A DNA stretch of 64,000 nucleotides from Vicugna pacos (Eukaryota > Chordata > Mammalia > Artiodactyla > Camelidae): the NCBI RefSeq assembly GCF_048564905.1, contig NC_133010.1, positions 15,234,282 to 15,298,281 of the forward strand, read 5' to 3'. The notes below the pieces were generated by a model. That model was not told the DNA's origin. It did not search any database and was given only the letters and a program-made list of their open reading frames with translations. The position numbers and the translations under genes were made by a program. This document shows, piece after piece, positions 34,835 to 47,079 of this stretch (its first letter is position 1; each line of letters opens with the position of its first letter).

Positions 34835-36985
34835 AATTTCCTTGGGATTTCTATTTTGTAAGAGGTGACCCTTAGGACAAAAATAAAGTCAGTAGTCAAG
34901 ACAACCAGAGCTCAGTGAAGCAAGATTTTGTCAAACGCATTCTGCTTACTCTTTCTGATATCATATTGTAGCAACCAGACTAATTGTCCTTTGACCTTGA
35001 AAAGCAGCGGTAACGACTTTTTTCTGGGTATGTTAGTCCTCCAAGATGAGAATCAGTGGATGAGATACATATCTTTACCTTCTAGGTGTCTTTGAAACAG
35101 AAAATCACTGAATAGATTTTTATCCCTACGTGATGCATTGTCCTTGATGTTTATTGGAAATGTAGCCACGCCAGTAACAAGTGCTACAGTAAGAGGTCAA
35201 CGTTTTGAAGCTCAGGTGAAGCGTTTCTAGCTGTACCCACACCTTCGTCCAAAGACCAACGTCAGACACTGTAGACATAAAAGCTTACCAACATATAGAG
35301 TTTAAAGGCTAATCAAGAAAAAAATAAGGAGATTGTTCTAATTTAAAGATCTTTTATTCAGCTAAACGTACACACTTGAAAATCAATGATTTAAAATTAC
35401 AGTATAATTCAACTACAGTGGGAAGTTGAGGTTTACAAAATGTTTCATCCATACAGATCACTTTGTACGCTGCTAACTCATTTCTAAAAGAGAAGATAGA
35501 ATCAAACCACATGAAAACTACAGAAAACTAGATCAAGGAATCTTTTTTTGGAATGGCATGTATTCAGCAGCATGACTGAAATACTTACAAACTCAGCAAA
35601 CCGCTAACTTTCCACTTTTTTTTTTTGATTTGTTTGATTTAGTAAGAGTGTATCCTTTTATTGATGGAAAATTGCACCTTCAGAAATATTTTATACTACA
35701 GTCTATTTCAGAATCCCTGGAGGATTAAATAACATAAAGTCACTCTTTGAACAATAGCAGTTGACCTCTGTGTAGGTCCTACTTTAGTGCTCCTTACATC
35801 GGAAAGACATGAGAGCACTGGAAAGATTTAGAAAGTCAAGCAATTTTTATAGAAAAATATTAAAACAATAATTTGTCCAGTAGTTTATGCCAATAGTCAA
35901 AAACAGGATGTGATTTATGCCAAATTTCAACTGAACTAGAATTAAACATAGGATTCTCTGCTTACATGAAGGGTAAACTGAATCACCCATAGCCATAATA
36001 CAGAGATTTATGGGTTTAGATGCACATTCTGGGAAAAAAAATCCTTGGGCAAATCACATGAACATTTTCATGGACTGAAAATAATATTGTATCTCTGAGA
36101 ATTCATCTCTCAGAAATTCCCACTCGCAAATCCGAGTAATCCATTTCTTATCATATGTGACATTTATGATAGGATTTTTGGATGTAGAGTAAGGGAGTTG
36201 AACTGGTATTTGGCAAGTGACATTTCAAAGTGGGAAATTAAACGACAAAGAGGCTAATGTTGCACCACAGAACCAAAGAGTTTGGCAGCAGCAGAGGCTC
36301 CAAAGTCATTTTCAGTCTGTTCTCCAAAGGATCATTTCACAGTTTATACAGAAAACCCAACATTTCAGTGGTAATTAACAGAAGTTAATCCAGATGACTA
36401 TCTGTGGAATAGTCTTCATAAACTTACAGGATGCGAATTAGCTGTCTATGATGAAGGGGAAAAGACTATTGTAAAGGTAGATTCATCACACTGACAAGAG
36501 AAATAGAATTGTCTCTTTCACACTGATCAGCCACAAAGTCATTCCACATCAGCAGTGTCCAGTCGAATAATGTGGAATGTTTATAATCAACATTTTGTTG
36601 CACATTTTAAAGAATTGTGTAGCCAAATTACATCTCATCTCTGTAATATCCATCATTGTCAACATCAAGTCCTCTATAATTGAGGCCATGCAGCAGTGCT
36701 GTGTTTTCTAAATTTGTGAAGGGACCACAAATTTTAAGCCCATTGGAACCTCATAATATGAAACAATAATATGAACAAACATTGAGAGTTATGTTTAGAC
36801 CTGTATAAGCAATGGAAATATTTTATCAAACTTGTTGTAAAAAAGATACGCTCCGTGGGAAATTCCTGCTCATCATCTTTGTGATATACCTATAAGCCCC
36901 TACTTCCTTCTTAGATCCACATTAATAACATGTTAGTAAGTTTATTTTAACTTAAAAATCTTTCTTCAGAGTTAAAATTATATGA
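34835..36985. other. No recognised feature
   Basis: About 2.1 kb without a repeat family I can name and without long frames. Much of 35560-36700 is balanced and free of simple repeats, so conserved non-coding DNA is possible but not shown. Confidence 0.4.
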
Positions 36986-36989
36986 TTCT

Positions 36990-37115
36990 GCTACCAAATA
37001 ATTATCCAGTCTTGGGCAATCACCTGAATATCTTTGTGTCTTGGCTTTCTTATCTATAAAACAAGTGCATTGGCTTTGATAAGTTCCAAGGATACTTCTC
37101 CATTCCTGTACTAAA
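36990..37115 (+). mobile_element. MIR SINE fragment
   Basis: 'ccagtcttgggcaatcacct', 'gtcttggctttcttatctat' and 'aaaacaagtgcattggcttt' follow the MIR order 'cttgggcaagtcac...cctcatctgtaaaatg'. Confidence 0.55.
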
Positions 37116-37119
37116 GCTT

Positions 37120-38085
37120 TTCATTATCTCAACTCTTACGAACTTTCTCAAGGGGCATTGTATAAAATCATACTTTGAAGTTTATTCAGTTTCAGAATTT
37201 GAAAAGTTGCCAATTTTATAATCTATACTATTTTGATACTACAAATCTCAAATACTGTGATATTTATAGTAACAAGTGTAGTCTAGTATCATAAATATTT
37301 ATTAAAACCAAATGTAATGCTGGAAGATCTAGACAAGGAGTTGTGCATTCTGGGAGCAGGTAAGAGACAGCCAGACTCATGTTTGCTCTCCGTAACTCTG
37401 ATCGCCTTCCGAGAGCTCTTTCCTTCTTTCTGTTGTTACCACCCACCTAGGTGTCCACATCAGAAAATTCACTCACCCTATATTTCCTGTACTCATCATC
37501 TCTCACTTATAATTAGTTAGCAAATCCTGTCAATGAGACCTCCATAAAGTGACACAAATCTATTCAATATTCTCTTACTATCACATTTGTAAGTTTGCCG
37601 TCCTTTCACTGAACTGTCCCAGTAGAACCTAACAGTTCTCCTCATTCCTCCTTCCAGTGTATCCTTTACGTAGTCACCAAATGTGGCTCTCCAAAACAGC
37701 CCCATGTTGATGGTTTCCTAGGTTCCAAATTTCACATAATCATTACCTACCAACCTATTACTAGTCACTCCTTTTCTCAAACTTTGTACCAAAGCTGGTG
37801 ATACAAATTAGCAAGTCTATTAATTCTGGCCTAAAGATGCGTTTTGTTTGATTATTGCAAGGTGTGTATATGTGGACATATTCATGTGCGTTTGTGTGTG
37901 TGTGTGTGTGTGTAGCAACACATACATTTATATTTATCTAAGATGTCCATGAATCTTCTGGTTCACTGTAGGCCCTACCACTCCCTACTGTCTTATTCCT
38001 GGCTGCTGTACATTTAGTAGGTGAAAAAGACAATTGAATATTTGAACGTAGCTACTTAGAGGTCTCCAGACTCATAGATCAGTGT
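37120..38085. other. No recognised feature except (TG)n
   Basis: Contains the (TG)n run at 37893-37914 and otherwise no feature I can name. Confidence 0.4.
37893..37914. repeat. (TG)n microsatellite
   Basis: About eleven TG units following a related 'gtgtgtatatgtgg' stretch. Confidence 0.9.
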
Positions 38086-38089
38086 GATT

Positions 38090-38420
38090 ACACAGGCTAT
38101 TCCCACCACTGTAATGCGCTCACCTGGTCTGTCCATCCCTAAAGCTCCCATTTGCTTACCTAAACTTAGCTAGATGTTGAATTTCTAGGAGCCCTACTGT
38201 GAAATCTTCTCTTTCTCAGATCTTTGTTGATCCCTTAATATTTGGAGTTGTCTCTCTAACATGTAATAGGCACTTAATTTCTTTTATTTTCAAATTGTTT
38301 TATCATTTTTTCTTGTTTAAAGAAATCTGTCAATATCAATAAAATAGAGGCAAATATTCTGTTAATTCTATCAATAAAGTTGTACCTGGCACATGGTAGA
38401 TGCTCAATGAAAGGAAAAAA
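38090..38420 (+). mobile_element. Possible L2 LINE tail
   Basis: The right end 'tgtacctggcacatggtaga tgctcaatgaaagg' is the L2 3' end. The upstream part has only weak similarity, so the left boundary is a guess. Confidence 0.45.
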
Positions 38421-38689
38421 GCAAAGTATTTCTCTAGACCAGAGTTTCACAAATGGATTTTTACCTTGAAACACATGAAAACGTACAAGGTATTTATAAA
38501 AATATTAGTGAGAAATATACTGTACATTTAGATTAACCAAAATAAAGCAAGAGAATCACTAAGGGAAATAGAGATGTTAAAAGTTTGATACCTGGTTAGC
38601 TTGCAATAAGTATTCATTGCATCCAATGATATATTTTAAGATATATTTAATGTAAAATTAACATTATTAGACCTAATATTGACTAGTAA

Positions 38690-39235
38690 TTATTGAATGA
38701 CATTTTACACCTCTGTTTACAATCCTCCAGTGACTCTCGGAATAAAATCCAAAGTCCTTACCATGTCCATAAACCTCCCACACTCCAAAGGCCTTTGGCT
38801 TTATCTTTTATTCCTCTACCCTCCTCCCAGCCACACTGGCCTCCTTGACCTTCATACAATTTTCCAAAGACACTAACACCTCATGGGTTTTGAGTTTGTC
38901 TTTGCTTTTCTAATAACACTCTGCTCCTGGGTATGCCACACCTCTCTCGCGCTGCATTACGTCTCTGCTCAAATACCCTTTTCTCTGAGAGGCCTTCCCT
39001 GGATATCCTGTATGAATGGCAGACCCTTAGACCTTTGTGCCGCATCCTTGCAGGCTGCCCAGTTCTCCTTCCCAGCACTTAACCATAATCTGACCTACCA
39101 TGTACATGCTTGTTCCTTTGTGTGCGATCTCAGTCCCTCAATAGAACACACTTTCCACAAGGACAAGCGCTTTGTTTTGTTCCTACCAGGCACATTGTTG
39201 GCCCTGAAAATATATATTAATTGACTGTATTAAGA
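38690..39235 (+). mobile_element. L2 LINE 3' end
   Basis: Many L2 landmarks appear in order: 'ggaataaaatccaaagtcct' (38740), 'ccagccacactggcctcctt' (38826), 'tctctgctcaaataccctttt', 'gagaggccttccctggatat' (38987), 'cccagcacttaaccataatc' and 'accaggcacattgttggccc' (39185). The 113-codon plus frame at 38883-39224 is a decayed L2 reading frame and 3' UTR, not a gene. This is the best-preserved L2 copy in the window. Confidence 0.85.
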
Positions 39236-39239
39236 TTTT

Positions 39240-40125
39240 ACATAAACATAGTACTTCCTAGAATTCATTTTGGGATCTGCAGCTCTAAGTAGTTTTCTAA
39301 AAGAAATAAGACAATTTCAAATTCATCTTATTTAGTCATATTTCTACTAAACAAAACTCCCCCCATCCTGACTAGTTACACTTAATACATATGTAACAAA
39401 ACTTGAAGCAAGAAAGAAATGTAAATGCAAAAAAAAAACTTTACATAAATTTTGAAAATATTTGGAGCTCTGCTAAATCTCTTAACCATACCCATATTGA
39501 TTTGTATGAAATGTTATCTAACTATTCTCCAAAAGATGAGGATCTTAATCATTTAGTGTATAATTTAGCAATTTTTAAAAATGTACAAATGTTTTATTTC
39601 AAACAATGTTACCAGTAAGTCCTACCACAGACAGATTCTCTTTCTGGTAGATATTCTGAAATCTCTTTTAGACATACCTGCTTTTATAAAGCCTCTGAAC
39701 ATTTAACTGTTTTTAACTATTCACAGTCTTTCCATCATAAATTACTATCTCAAAGGGTTTAATTGGAATAGATTTTAACTACCCAATGTCATAGAATGGA
39801 ATAATAATTTAGAGGCTCATTTGTACCCGCAAATACATTTCCACTCATTATGTCTTCTATTTGATACTGCATTAAGCTACAGAAAAGGTGAATCAGACAT
39901 GCGATTAAGATTGCCAAGGCTTAAAATCAGTAGAGTGGATAAAAAAGGTATTACTCAAATGTGCCAAAATGGAAGCCAACCATGCCTGATCTTCATAAGT
40001 CCATTATAAGCTGTATTGATTAAGAAAGCTTGCCAATCATGACAAGACATGTCACAGAGATGGATCCTTCGCTAGAATAGTTTAGGATATGAATAACTGA
40101 AATAAGCCGTCAGCGTATGTTTAAA
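39240..40125. other. No recognised feature
   Basis: About 900 AT-rich bases with short frames at 39403-39618 and 39821-40009, neither with a recognisable domain. Confidence 0.4.
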
Positions 40126-40129
40126 TGAC

Positions 40130-40255
40130 AATCAGCTACTGTTTACTGAGTAAAAGCAGTGCATTAATAAGGGCCACTAGAAAGATAAAGATGAATGGAT
40201 ATAGTTCTTGCTCTAAAGGACCCAGTTGGAGTAGAGGATGTGTACACTTGCTTAA
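40130..40255 (-). mobile_element. L2/MIR-like fragment
   Basis: 'ctactgtttactgagtaaaa', 'agataaagatgaatggatat' and 'tctaaaggacccagttggag' follow a common antisense L2-type sequence (aaagatgaataaga...ctcaaggagctcacagtctag). Confidence 0.5.
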
Positions 40256-40299
40256 ATGATCTGTGTTGGTCCTAAGTCTCTATATTTGTAAATAAAGAG

Positions 40300-40920
40300 G
40301 TTAGTCTAGTTAATTTACAAACTCCCCTCTTTTCCCTCTTCTCATTTTTTTTAAATTTCATTCTTTAACTTACATGCTTGAACAACTACAAAATAAAGAT
40401 ATAAAGTATTGAGAAGTTCCTTAAAATCTATTAGTGTAAGGAACATCATTCATTAGTTTCCTATGTATGTTTCCATGTAATTCTTCTATGTAAAGCAAGC
40501 AAATATGATTATACATTCCTCATACATTTTAAAACAAAGCTATTATATACACTGTAAATAACTTTGAATTTTCAGTTAAGAATGAGTTCTATAAATATAA
40601 TGCTTTGCCATTATTCTTTTCTACAGCTACATAGTATTTCAATATGTTTATTTAACCAATGCCTTATAATGGACATCTGGTGGGTTCTTTTTTGTTTTTG
40701 TTTTTTTCTTGTTTGTTTCTTTTTAAAATAATTTCCAAAACAAACAACATGGCAGCACACATTTGAGTGTCTATAAAAGGCCTCATGTATCCAGGAATAT
40801 CTGTAGGATAAGTTCCTAGAAGTAGGACCACCAAGCCAAAAGGCAAATGCAAGTGTTTCATTCCCCTCTAGAGAGTTGATATTATAATTTGATTCCCACT
40901 AGTAATTTGTGAAGCTTAAT
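40300..40920 (-). mobile_element. Old L1, antisense 3' part
   Basis: 'tttaaccaatgccttataat ggacatctgg' (40653), 'atatctgtaggataagttcc tagaagtaggacc' (40797) and 'ccactagtaatttgtgaag' are the antisense L1 ORF2-end landmarks in order. The minus frame at 40664-40861 is a decayed piece. The left boundary is uncertain. Confidence 0.7.
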
Positions 40921-40929
40921 TCCATTTTC

Positions 40930-41875
40930 TAGACTAAAATTCTCTGCATTTCTCAAAAACCACAAAAACAAAATCAAACCATAGTTACCATGGCTAAAAT
41001 AGTATATATGTGTACATTAGCTAAGAAAAGTGTATTGTTTCCTATTTATATAAACACAGTGACATAATTTCTACATTTAGTCATAGAAACCAGCTTTGGT
41101 TCCTGTCACCAAAGCAGAAGAAAATTTGCTCTTCAGTGGGAGAAGAAAACTCACTGTTCATCCTAAGATGTTTTCTCCTGTCTTTTGGCGTATTTTAGAT
41201 ACCTTCCCAGCACCTTCCTCGTCCAACTAGCCTTGCTGATTTACTCACTTAGCAATTTTGTGTAGCCAATAGAAAAATTTTTTAGATTTTTGTAAAAATC
41301 CTTTCTCCTATCTTTGATGTTTTCCCGATTTTCACATTTGACCAATAAAGGATTCTGCTCCTAAAATCCATGAAGACTCCACCAAATAATGTTTTTCTGT
41401 CCAAGTACATAAGTGATCATGAACTGTACAAAGCCCTTTTGAGAGTGATTCTGTTGCAAACTACTGTCAGGAGCATTCTCTCCTTGCCCAGGGTCTGACT
41501 ATTCTCAAGCCTTTGTCCGACCGTACTCGTGAATACAGGAAAACCAGACCTCGCAGCTGCAGAAAGAGGGAATCTTGGCAAGATCCGAACAGCCAACCAG
41601 TGACAGGGGAGTAAACTGCCCCACTCAGGTCTATAGGAGTCAGATTCTTAATACAGTGTTTTCCTTTGTGATTTAATTGGGCCAATCTCTTTTTTTTCTC
41701 ATTGAAGAAGAGAAACTTGGAAATATTTTCATTTTCGTTAATCACAGTCCCAGAGAGGAAAGGAAAAGGGCATCAGACTCATCTGGGAGTCTGCGTTTCT
41801 CTGAAATTTATCTTTCCTAGACTTATATTGATTGCACACAAAACTAGTATTTCTCTTCTCTTTTTGAGGAAACGG
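40930..41875. other. No recognised feature
   Basis: About 950 bases with frames at 41467-41745 (minus) and 41702-41953 (plus) that show no domains. Nothing else recognised. Confidence 0.4.
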
Positions 41876-41879
41876 AATT

Positions 41880-42040
41880 ATATTTTTCAAACTCAGCCTG
41901 GGGAACCTACACCATCAGCTCCCCTGGCACTCAGGCCACCAGACTTGGACTGAATTATACCACAGGATTTCCTGGACTTACCAGCCCCACCAGGCAGTGC
42001 AGGGTCAGGTGGCAGCCTGGACCTGTAAAACTTACAGCCT
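41880..42040 (+). mobile_element. LTR fragment, same family as at 25.6 kb
   Basis: 'acaccatcagctcccctggc actcaggccaccagacttgg' (41910) and 'accacaggatttcctggact' match the middle of longer members of the mammalian LTR family whose nearly complete copy lies at 25558-26043. Both LTR ends are absent or unrecognisable. Confidence 0.55.
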
Positions 42041-42204
42041 GAGGGTGCAGAAAGGATGCTCCAGAGTCAAGAGTGACACTGGATGCTGATGTGTGATATT
42101 AGTGTATGCCTTTCCTTTCAGAAACAAACACCAGATGCAATAAATTGGTGCTCTTGACAATCTAGGAATGATTTCTGTCATTTTCTGGGGATCTACCAAG
42201 GCAT

Positions 42205-42380
42205 ATACTTTTTATATACATTATCACATTCATTGTCAACATAATTCCACAACATATGTACAAAAATTCCCAATTTACAGGACAGTAAATTGATGGTCAG
42301 AAAGATTAAAATATTAACCTAAATTCCACGATTAGAAACGGTAGAAGTTGGATCTTTATAAAGATCTGTAAGGCTCCGAA
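42205..42380 (-). mobile_element. MIR SINE
   Basis: Antisense MIR order: 'tacattatcacattcattgt', 'aatttacaggacagtaaatt', 'gatggtcagaaagattaaaa' and 'gtagaagttggatcttt'. Very diverged. Confidence 0.5.
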
Positions 42381-42384
42381 GTCC

Positions 42385-43600
42385 ACAAGCAGAGCTGCAC
42401 TGCAGATGGTCTGTGTAGAAATTCACTCACCCTATAAAATCAAATACAAATTCAACGAAAGATTTTCTTTTTATATGAATATGATTTCTAGGGTCATTCA
42501 ATCTTCAGATGTCTGGCTCAGGTTATTCACATTCCTCACAGTGGCAGTTCAGGGCTCAAGGATGTCGTCTGACATATGTATTTCCACATCATCTTCTCAC
42601 TTCATCTTCTGATTGACATTTATGTTTTAGTCTAGGCCAGAGAGACCAGCATTAGAATTTAAGAAGTCCTAGTTCTTCAAATACACTAGTAAGTGTCGTT
42701 TAACTTGGTCGTGTTATAATATTCCCAGAACAGTATAAGCCAAATTCAACTTCATTCAAGAAATACTTATTTTGCTCTTTGTTTTAGTATATTTCAACTT
42801 TCTGATAGTTTTGCTTCTTCATTGATGATTCTCTGAAATACATATTCCTAAGTAATTTGGTGAACCTACACCTTTAAAATCCTTCTAACGTAATAATCTA
42901 TGTATGAAGTGAATACATTTAAACGACTATCATGATGTTTTTTCTTACCTCCAAAAATATCCAGCCATTCTATAATAAGTAGATATTCTAAAAATTTATG
43001 TATATTCTAACCTTTCTCTCTCTATATATGTGTTCGTGTGTGTGTATATAGTTCCCTATACTTACATATTTATTTCAAAAGTTATCTGAGCATTTTTTAT
43101 AGGTCATCTATCTCATTGAAAATAGTTATAAGTTCCATTTTTAAATAAAAGGCATGCTTTATATTTCTTTTCATGACTATCAAGTTGAAAATACAATGAA
43201 GAACTAAGCATGAGAAAAGAAAGTGTGTTTGGACTAGGGATCTGGGAACAATACTACAGAGGCCTAATTGTTCTTTGAAGAGTGTTAATTCCTTTTTTAA
43301 AGATCCTTCCTGATTTGGTTGCCCAGGGCAGCAGGGATAGATTAAAAAAAAAATGTGTTGATGTGTAACTCTAAAACACAAGAGCTATCCCTTGGGGTTT
43401 AAGTGTGAACCACCATTACTATAATCTTTGGGACACTGTCAATCAGGTTGCCACCATGACAACAGTAGACAAGGAGCTGGCCCGCACTGAGGAATTCATA
43501 TGGCAGCAGAGAAGGAAAGGCAAAACTAACTGATCTTCCTGTCTAGTTCTTGCTCCACAGGTTGGAAGTTGGAGACAACCCTGTGGACTAAGTGAGACAA
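42385..43600. other. No recognised feature
   Basis: About 1.2 kb with a short TG/TA stretch near 43025-43050 and no gene or named repeat. Confidence 0.4.
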
Positions 43601-43607
43601 CAGGGAT

Positions 43608-43906
43608 TGTCTTAGCTTGTGCTGCCATGGCAAAATACCATAGACCAGGTGGCTTAAACAACTGAAATTATTTTCTCACAGTTCCAGCGGCTGGAAGTCC
43701 AAGTTCAAGGTGCCAGCCAATTTGGTTCCTTGTGAGGGCTCTCCTCCTGGCTTGTAGATGGCCACCTTCTCACTGTGTCATCACATGGAATCTCAATTCT
43801 GTTGGACCCTAATTACATCCTTAAAAGTCCCATCTCCAAATATAGACACATTGAGTGTTAGGGCTTCAACACATTAATTTGTAGGGGGATAGAGGTTGCA
43901 CATACA
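43608..43906 (-). mobile_element. MLT1 (MaLR) solo LTR, antisense
   Basis: 'tgtcttagcttgtgctgcca' (43608), 'aggtggcttaaacaactgaa', 'ttttctcacagttccagcgg', 'ctggaagtccaagttcaagg', 'gtgagggctctcctcctggc' and 'gggcttcaacacattaattt' (43861) are antisense MLT1 landmarks in full order. The copy is shorter than a typical LTR of this family. No matching five-base flanks were found. Old placental insertion. Confidence 0.82.
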
Positions 43907-43909
43907 AAC

Positions 43910-44505
43910 ATTTTTATATAAGAGGATGGGGGTAATTAATAGATCAAGAGGAGACTTGAAGATGAAAGTATAGAATTATCTAACCACTTGGAGAAGTGAT
44001 GACAACAGCAACTAATTGGAGAAATCAGAGTTACACCACCATATTTACATGGAATAGCTCATACCACCAACACATCTATAAAAAGAAAACAAAGATTTAA
44101 ATGCTATTTACTTTATAAGTTAGTGAAATTAGACTAATATTGATACAGATAAGCCCATGCTGTTTGACTGTTCATATAGATACAGAATCCTCTGAGCAGT
44201 AATCAGATATTTTGATTTGTGCTGAGCTTTTTCATAAATGCACTTTAAAAATACATGTAAGCATTTTTTAAATGCTTAATTTACATTGAGCTAGAAATAG
44301 TTTCTAACTAGGGATAGTGTCATACGTGAATAAAATATTTTAAAACTCACCTTCATAAAAACATTATAAAAGCCCAAGATTTATAAACTCTGCTTATTAC
44401 TTATCACAGACAGTATTTAACACAGACAATTCTCCCCAGTGTTTACTTTTCAGTGTAGCGTGAAATAAAATCAACTCATGTAATAAAGGACATCATCTGT
44501 AGAAG
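43910..44505. other. No recognised feature
   Basis: About 600 AT-rich bases with no named repeat, downstream (minus sense) of the candidate exon. Confidence 0.4.
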
Positions 44506-44511
44506 ACTTAC

Positions 44512-44693
44512 GGCAGTGTTATTAGCTAATACGTCTGCATGTAGAGCCTTGGCATTTTTGTTTTCCTCCACATAGTCTTTCCACTCCCAATAACCACAGC
44601 AGTTTCATCAGCAGTTGTTTCCTTTGAAGAGCGAGTCTCTTTCTCTGGAATGTGTGAACTTGTAGGACCACTTCTTAGAAAGACGGCAGCTCC
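44512..44693 (-). other. Candidate exon (splice-bounded segment), identity unknown
   Basis: On the minus strand a pyrimidine-rich stretch ending tttttgaatttcag (intron AG at 44694-44695) precedes the segment, and a perfect donor gccGTAAGT (GT at 44510-44511) follows it. A plausible branch site (cctaatt) lies about 35 bases upstream of the acceptor. One frame is open for about 55 codons from the acceptor (GAAVFLRSGPTSSHIPEKET, then a Ser/Thr/Glu-rich part and a basic end with GSGKTMWRKTK) and then meets a stop before the donor. The other two frames close early. The 182-base segment therefore cannot be a full-length internal coding exon. It could be an alternative last or poison exon, a lncRNA exon, or chance. 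I do not recognise the peptide. Confidence 0.28.
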
Positions 44694-44699
44694 CTGAAA

Positions 44700-45530
44700 T
44701 TCAAAAATGAGTATCAATGAAAATTAGGTCCATGAAGAGAAAGTGGAAGAAAACAAATCACACTTGTTATAAAATCTTTAGCTTTTTATAAAGTACATGA
44801 GATTTATATGTGTAAATCCATATAAATATTTAAAGTATTATGTTTACACAAAGATACTCCATAATATTTAAATTTTAAAAACTTTCCATCAGGCTTCATA
44901 TGTCCTAACAGCTTCTTTATGGTCATTAAAGAATACTACAGACTTTATTTTAAAAAGTAAAAGGAGAATGGTAGAAAACATATTAAATTAAATGTCATTT
45001 AACGTGCCACTAAGACAGCCAACCATGTCAGAATGGCAAGAAACCATCACCTGTACTTAAAGAAACCAGAGAATTTCCCATCTGTGCTATATCCTGTTGT
45101 CAGCATATCTCATGAAATTAATAAAATGGTATTAAGAGAAGCAAACCTTTCTTTCTTTTAAATAATTACTAAAAATGTCAAATTATACTTTAAACCTTGC
45201 TCATGCTAATTTTAATAAACAGAGAACTTATTATAGGATTTGCCTTTCATACACTTCAACTTAGTTAAGCCTTCATATGTGTACCCTTCCCTGGAACTGT
45301 ATTTATACATTTTTCTACTCATGCCCTAAATAACACTTGATAAATCTAAAGAGCTGCTATGTATTCTGAGACATGTATGCAAGCACATTTAGAATGCAGG
45401 GTAAGACTTCTATAGTACCTGATTCAGAATAAATTTAAAACTATTTTCCAGGTGGTTTTGCAATTTTTATAAGCCAATCATAATGCAAAAGCTTTATTTT
45501 TTTCAGTTAGCTTTGGTATTTTTTAAGTAA
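44700..45530. other. No recognised feature
   Basis: About 800 AT-rich bases with no gene or named repeat, upstream (minus sense) of the candidate exon. Confidence 0.4.
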
Positions 45531-45535
45531 AGAAA

Positions 45536-45590
45536 AACAAAAAGAAAAAAGGAGAGAAAGAAAGAAAAGAAAGAAAGGAAGGAAGGAAGA
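45536..45590. repeat. Purine tract (GAAA)n/(GGAA)n
   Basis: An uninterrupted A/G stretch, A-rich at first and then in GGAA units. It looks like a degenerate tail-derived microsatellite, though no retroposon body is recognised to its left. Confidence 0.85.
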
Positions 45591-45734
45591 TTTACATTTA
45601 TCTATTAAAATACTTGATAGATCATGATTCAAATATGTCAAAATGGCTGACAAGAAGTGAGCTTAAGCTTGCATAAGTTGACAATATAATTTCTTTAGAA
45701 AAAGTAAATTAAAATTTTTGAATACGTACATAAT

Positions 45735-46256
45735 TGTGGTGGACAACTTCTAAAATGGCTCCCCATGATCCCTGCCCCAGGGTGTCTATACCCTTGGGTA
45801 ATCTCCCCTTGAGAGTGAGCTGGTGACTTGCTTCCAATGAATAAAACTCTGCAAAGAGTCGTGATGCCACTTCCACTACTGGTTATAAAAGACTGACTTT
45901 TTGTCAGCGCTCTCTCTCACTTACTCCAGTAAAGTCAGCTGTAGTGTTTTGAACTGTCCTATGGAGAGACATAGTGGCAAGGAAGTGAAGCAGCTTCCAG
46001 CAATAGCCATCCAGGCCATAAGGCTCTCAGTTCGACCGCCTGGGAGACATTGACCCCTATCAGTAACCACTGAGAGAGCTTGGAAGTGAATCATTCTGCC
46101 TGAGTGACTGTGGCAAGCCAAAAATCTTAATTGCAGCCTTCCAAATGAACTGTGCCCAGATTCCTGAGCCACAGAACGTGGGAAATAATACATAGGCAAT
46201 GTCTTAAGCAGCTAAATTGTGGATAACTTGTTGTGCAGGAATAAATAACTAATATA
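45735..46256 (+). mobile_element. MaLR-type solo LTR with 5-base flanking duplications
   Basis: The element starts with TG at 45735 and continues 'aacttctaaaatggctcccc', 'cttgagagtgagctggtgac', 'ttgcttccaatgaataaaac', 'gtggcaaggaagtgaagcag', 'ccagattcctgagccacaga' and 'ataaataactaatata' to 46256. This is the full order of a MaLR (MLT1-like) LTR of about 520 bases. It is flanked by identical five-base repeats, ataat at 45730-45734 and at 46257-46261, as expected for retroviral-type integration. No internal region remains, so it is a solo LTR. Old insertion. The 92-codon minus frame (45921-46199) is a shadow. Confidence 0.85.
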
Positions 46257-46259
46257 ATA

Positions 46260-47075
46260 ATTCATATAAATAATTTGTACCTTAAGAATGTAATAATAAT
46301 CTATTACATAAAATGATTACATGCTGTTATGTTTCCATGTTCCCTATGCTTATCCTTCTTTCCATGTCTGTAAAATGAGAAAGGATATCTCTACTATTGT
46401 TTCCAGATCTAAATGTTATCTCATTTACATAATCCTATTACTAAATTTACATCTAGTCTTGATGTCAAAATAGAAGATAAGAATTGTAATGATTGCGTTT
46501 TATTATGCAAGGAATAGTACCTAGCTCCATGCTGCTCACTGTGAAAATACTCAGAAAGCAGGAGGAAATAGACGTTTTCCACAGGATGAAGTGCCAAGAG
46601 GCAAGCCTGGGCTTCCAGTTTAGCTGTTTCTTGGTCAATTTGGGTTTGTCAGATGGGGTAGACGGGAACAGTTTGAGGCTAAAGTCTTGATAGAACTAAT
46701 AGGAAACTCTCTGTCTTTCCACATCTTTCATACATGTTTATTTTGAATTCACTTATTTAAAAATTTTTTTAAGATCAATTCTTAAACTTTCTGTAGGAAA
46801 ATGTTTAGAATGTCAGAATAAAAATAAAAGTGTGAAATGCACATTCACAGCTTTACATTTTTAGGTTTAATAAACACATGATTTTAACAGAGATACCAGT
46901 TGAAAAGCAGAAAAAGGATGGGGCGATAAGGACGGGATAGTTGGTCTATTTGACTTTTATATTTTAAGATTCGAAAGTTTAGAAGGACTGGTTCCATGAT
47001 TTTTATAACTTCTCGGATACACACTGACCAGGACCCCTCTGTAGAATAGTTATATGAAAAATTAATTTTGCACTA
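46260..47075. other. No recognised feature
   Basis: About 800 bases between two LTRs. A weak MIR-like phrase lies near 46600-46660 and is not called. Confidence 0.4.
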
Positions 47076-47079
47076 TTAT

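Noticed and set aside
38883-39224. 113-codon frame with a signal-peptide-like start
   Set aside because: Explained by the L2 LINE 3' end.
46600-46660. MIR-like phrase
   Set aside because: Similarity too short and needs gaps; could be coincidence.
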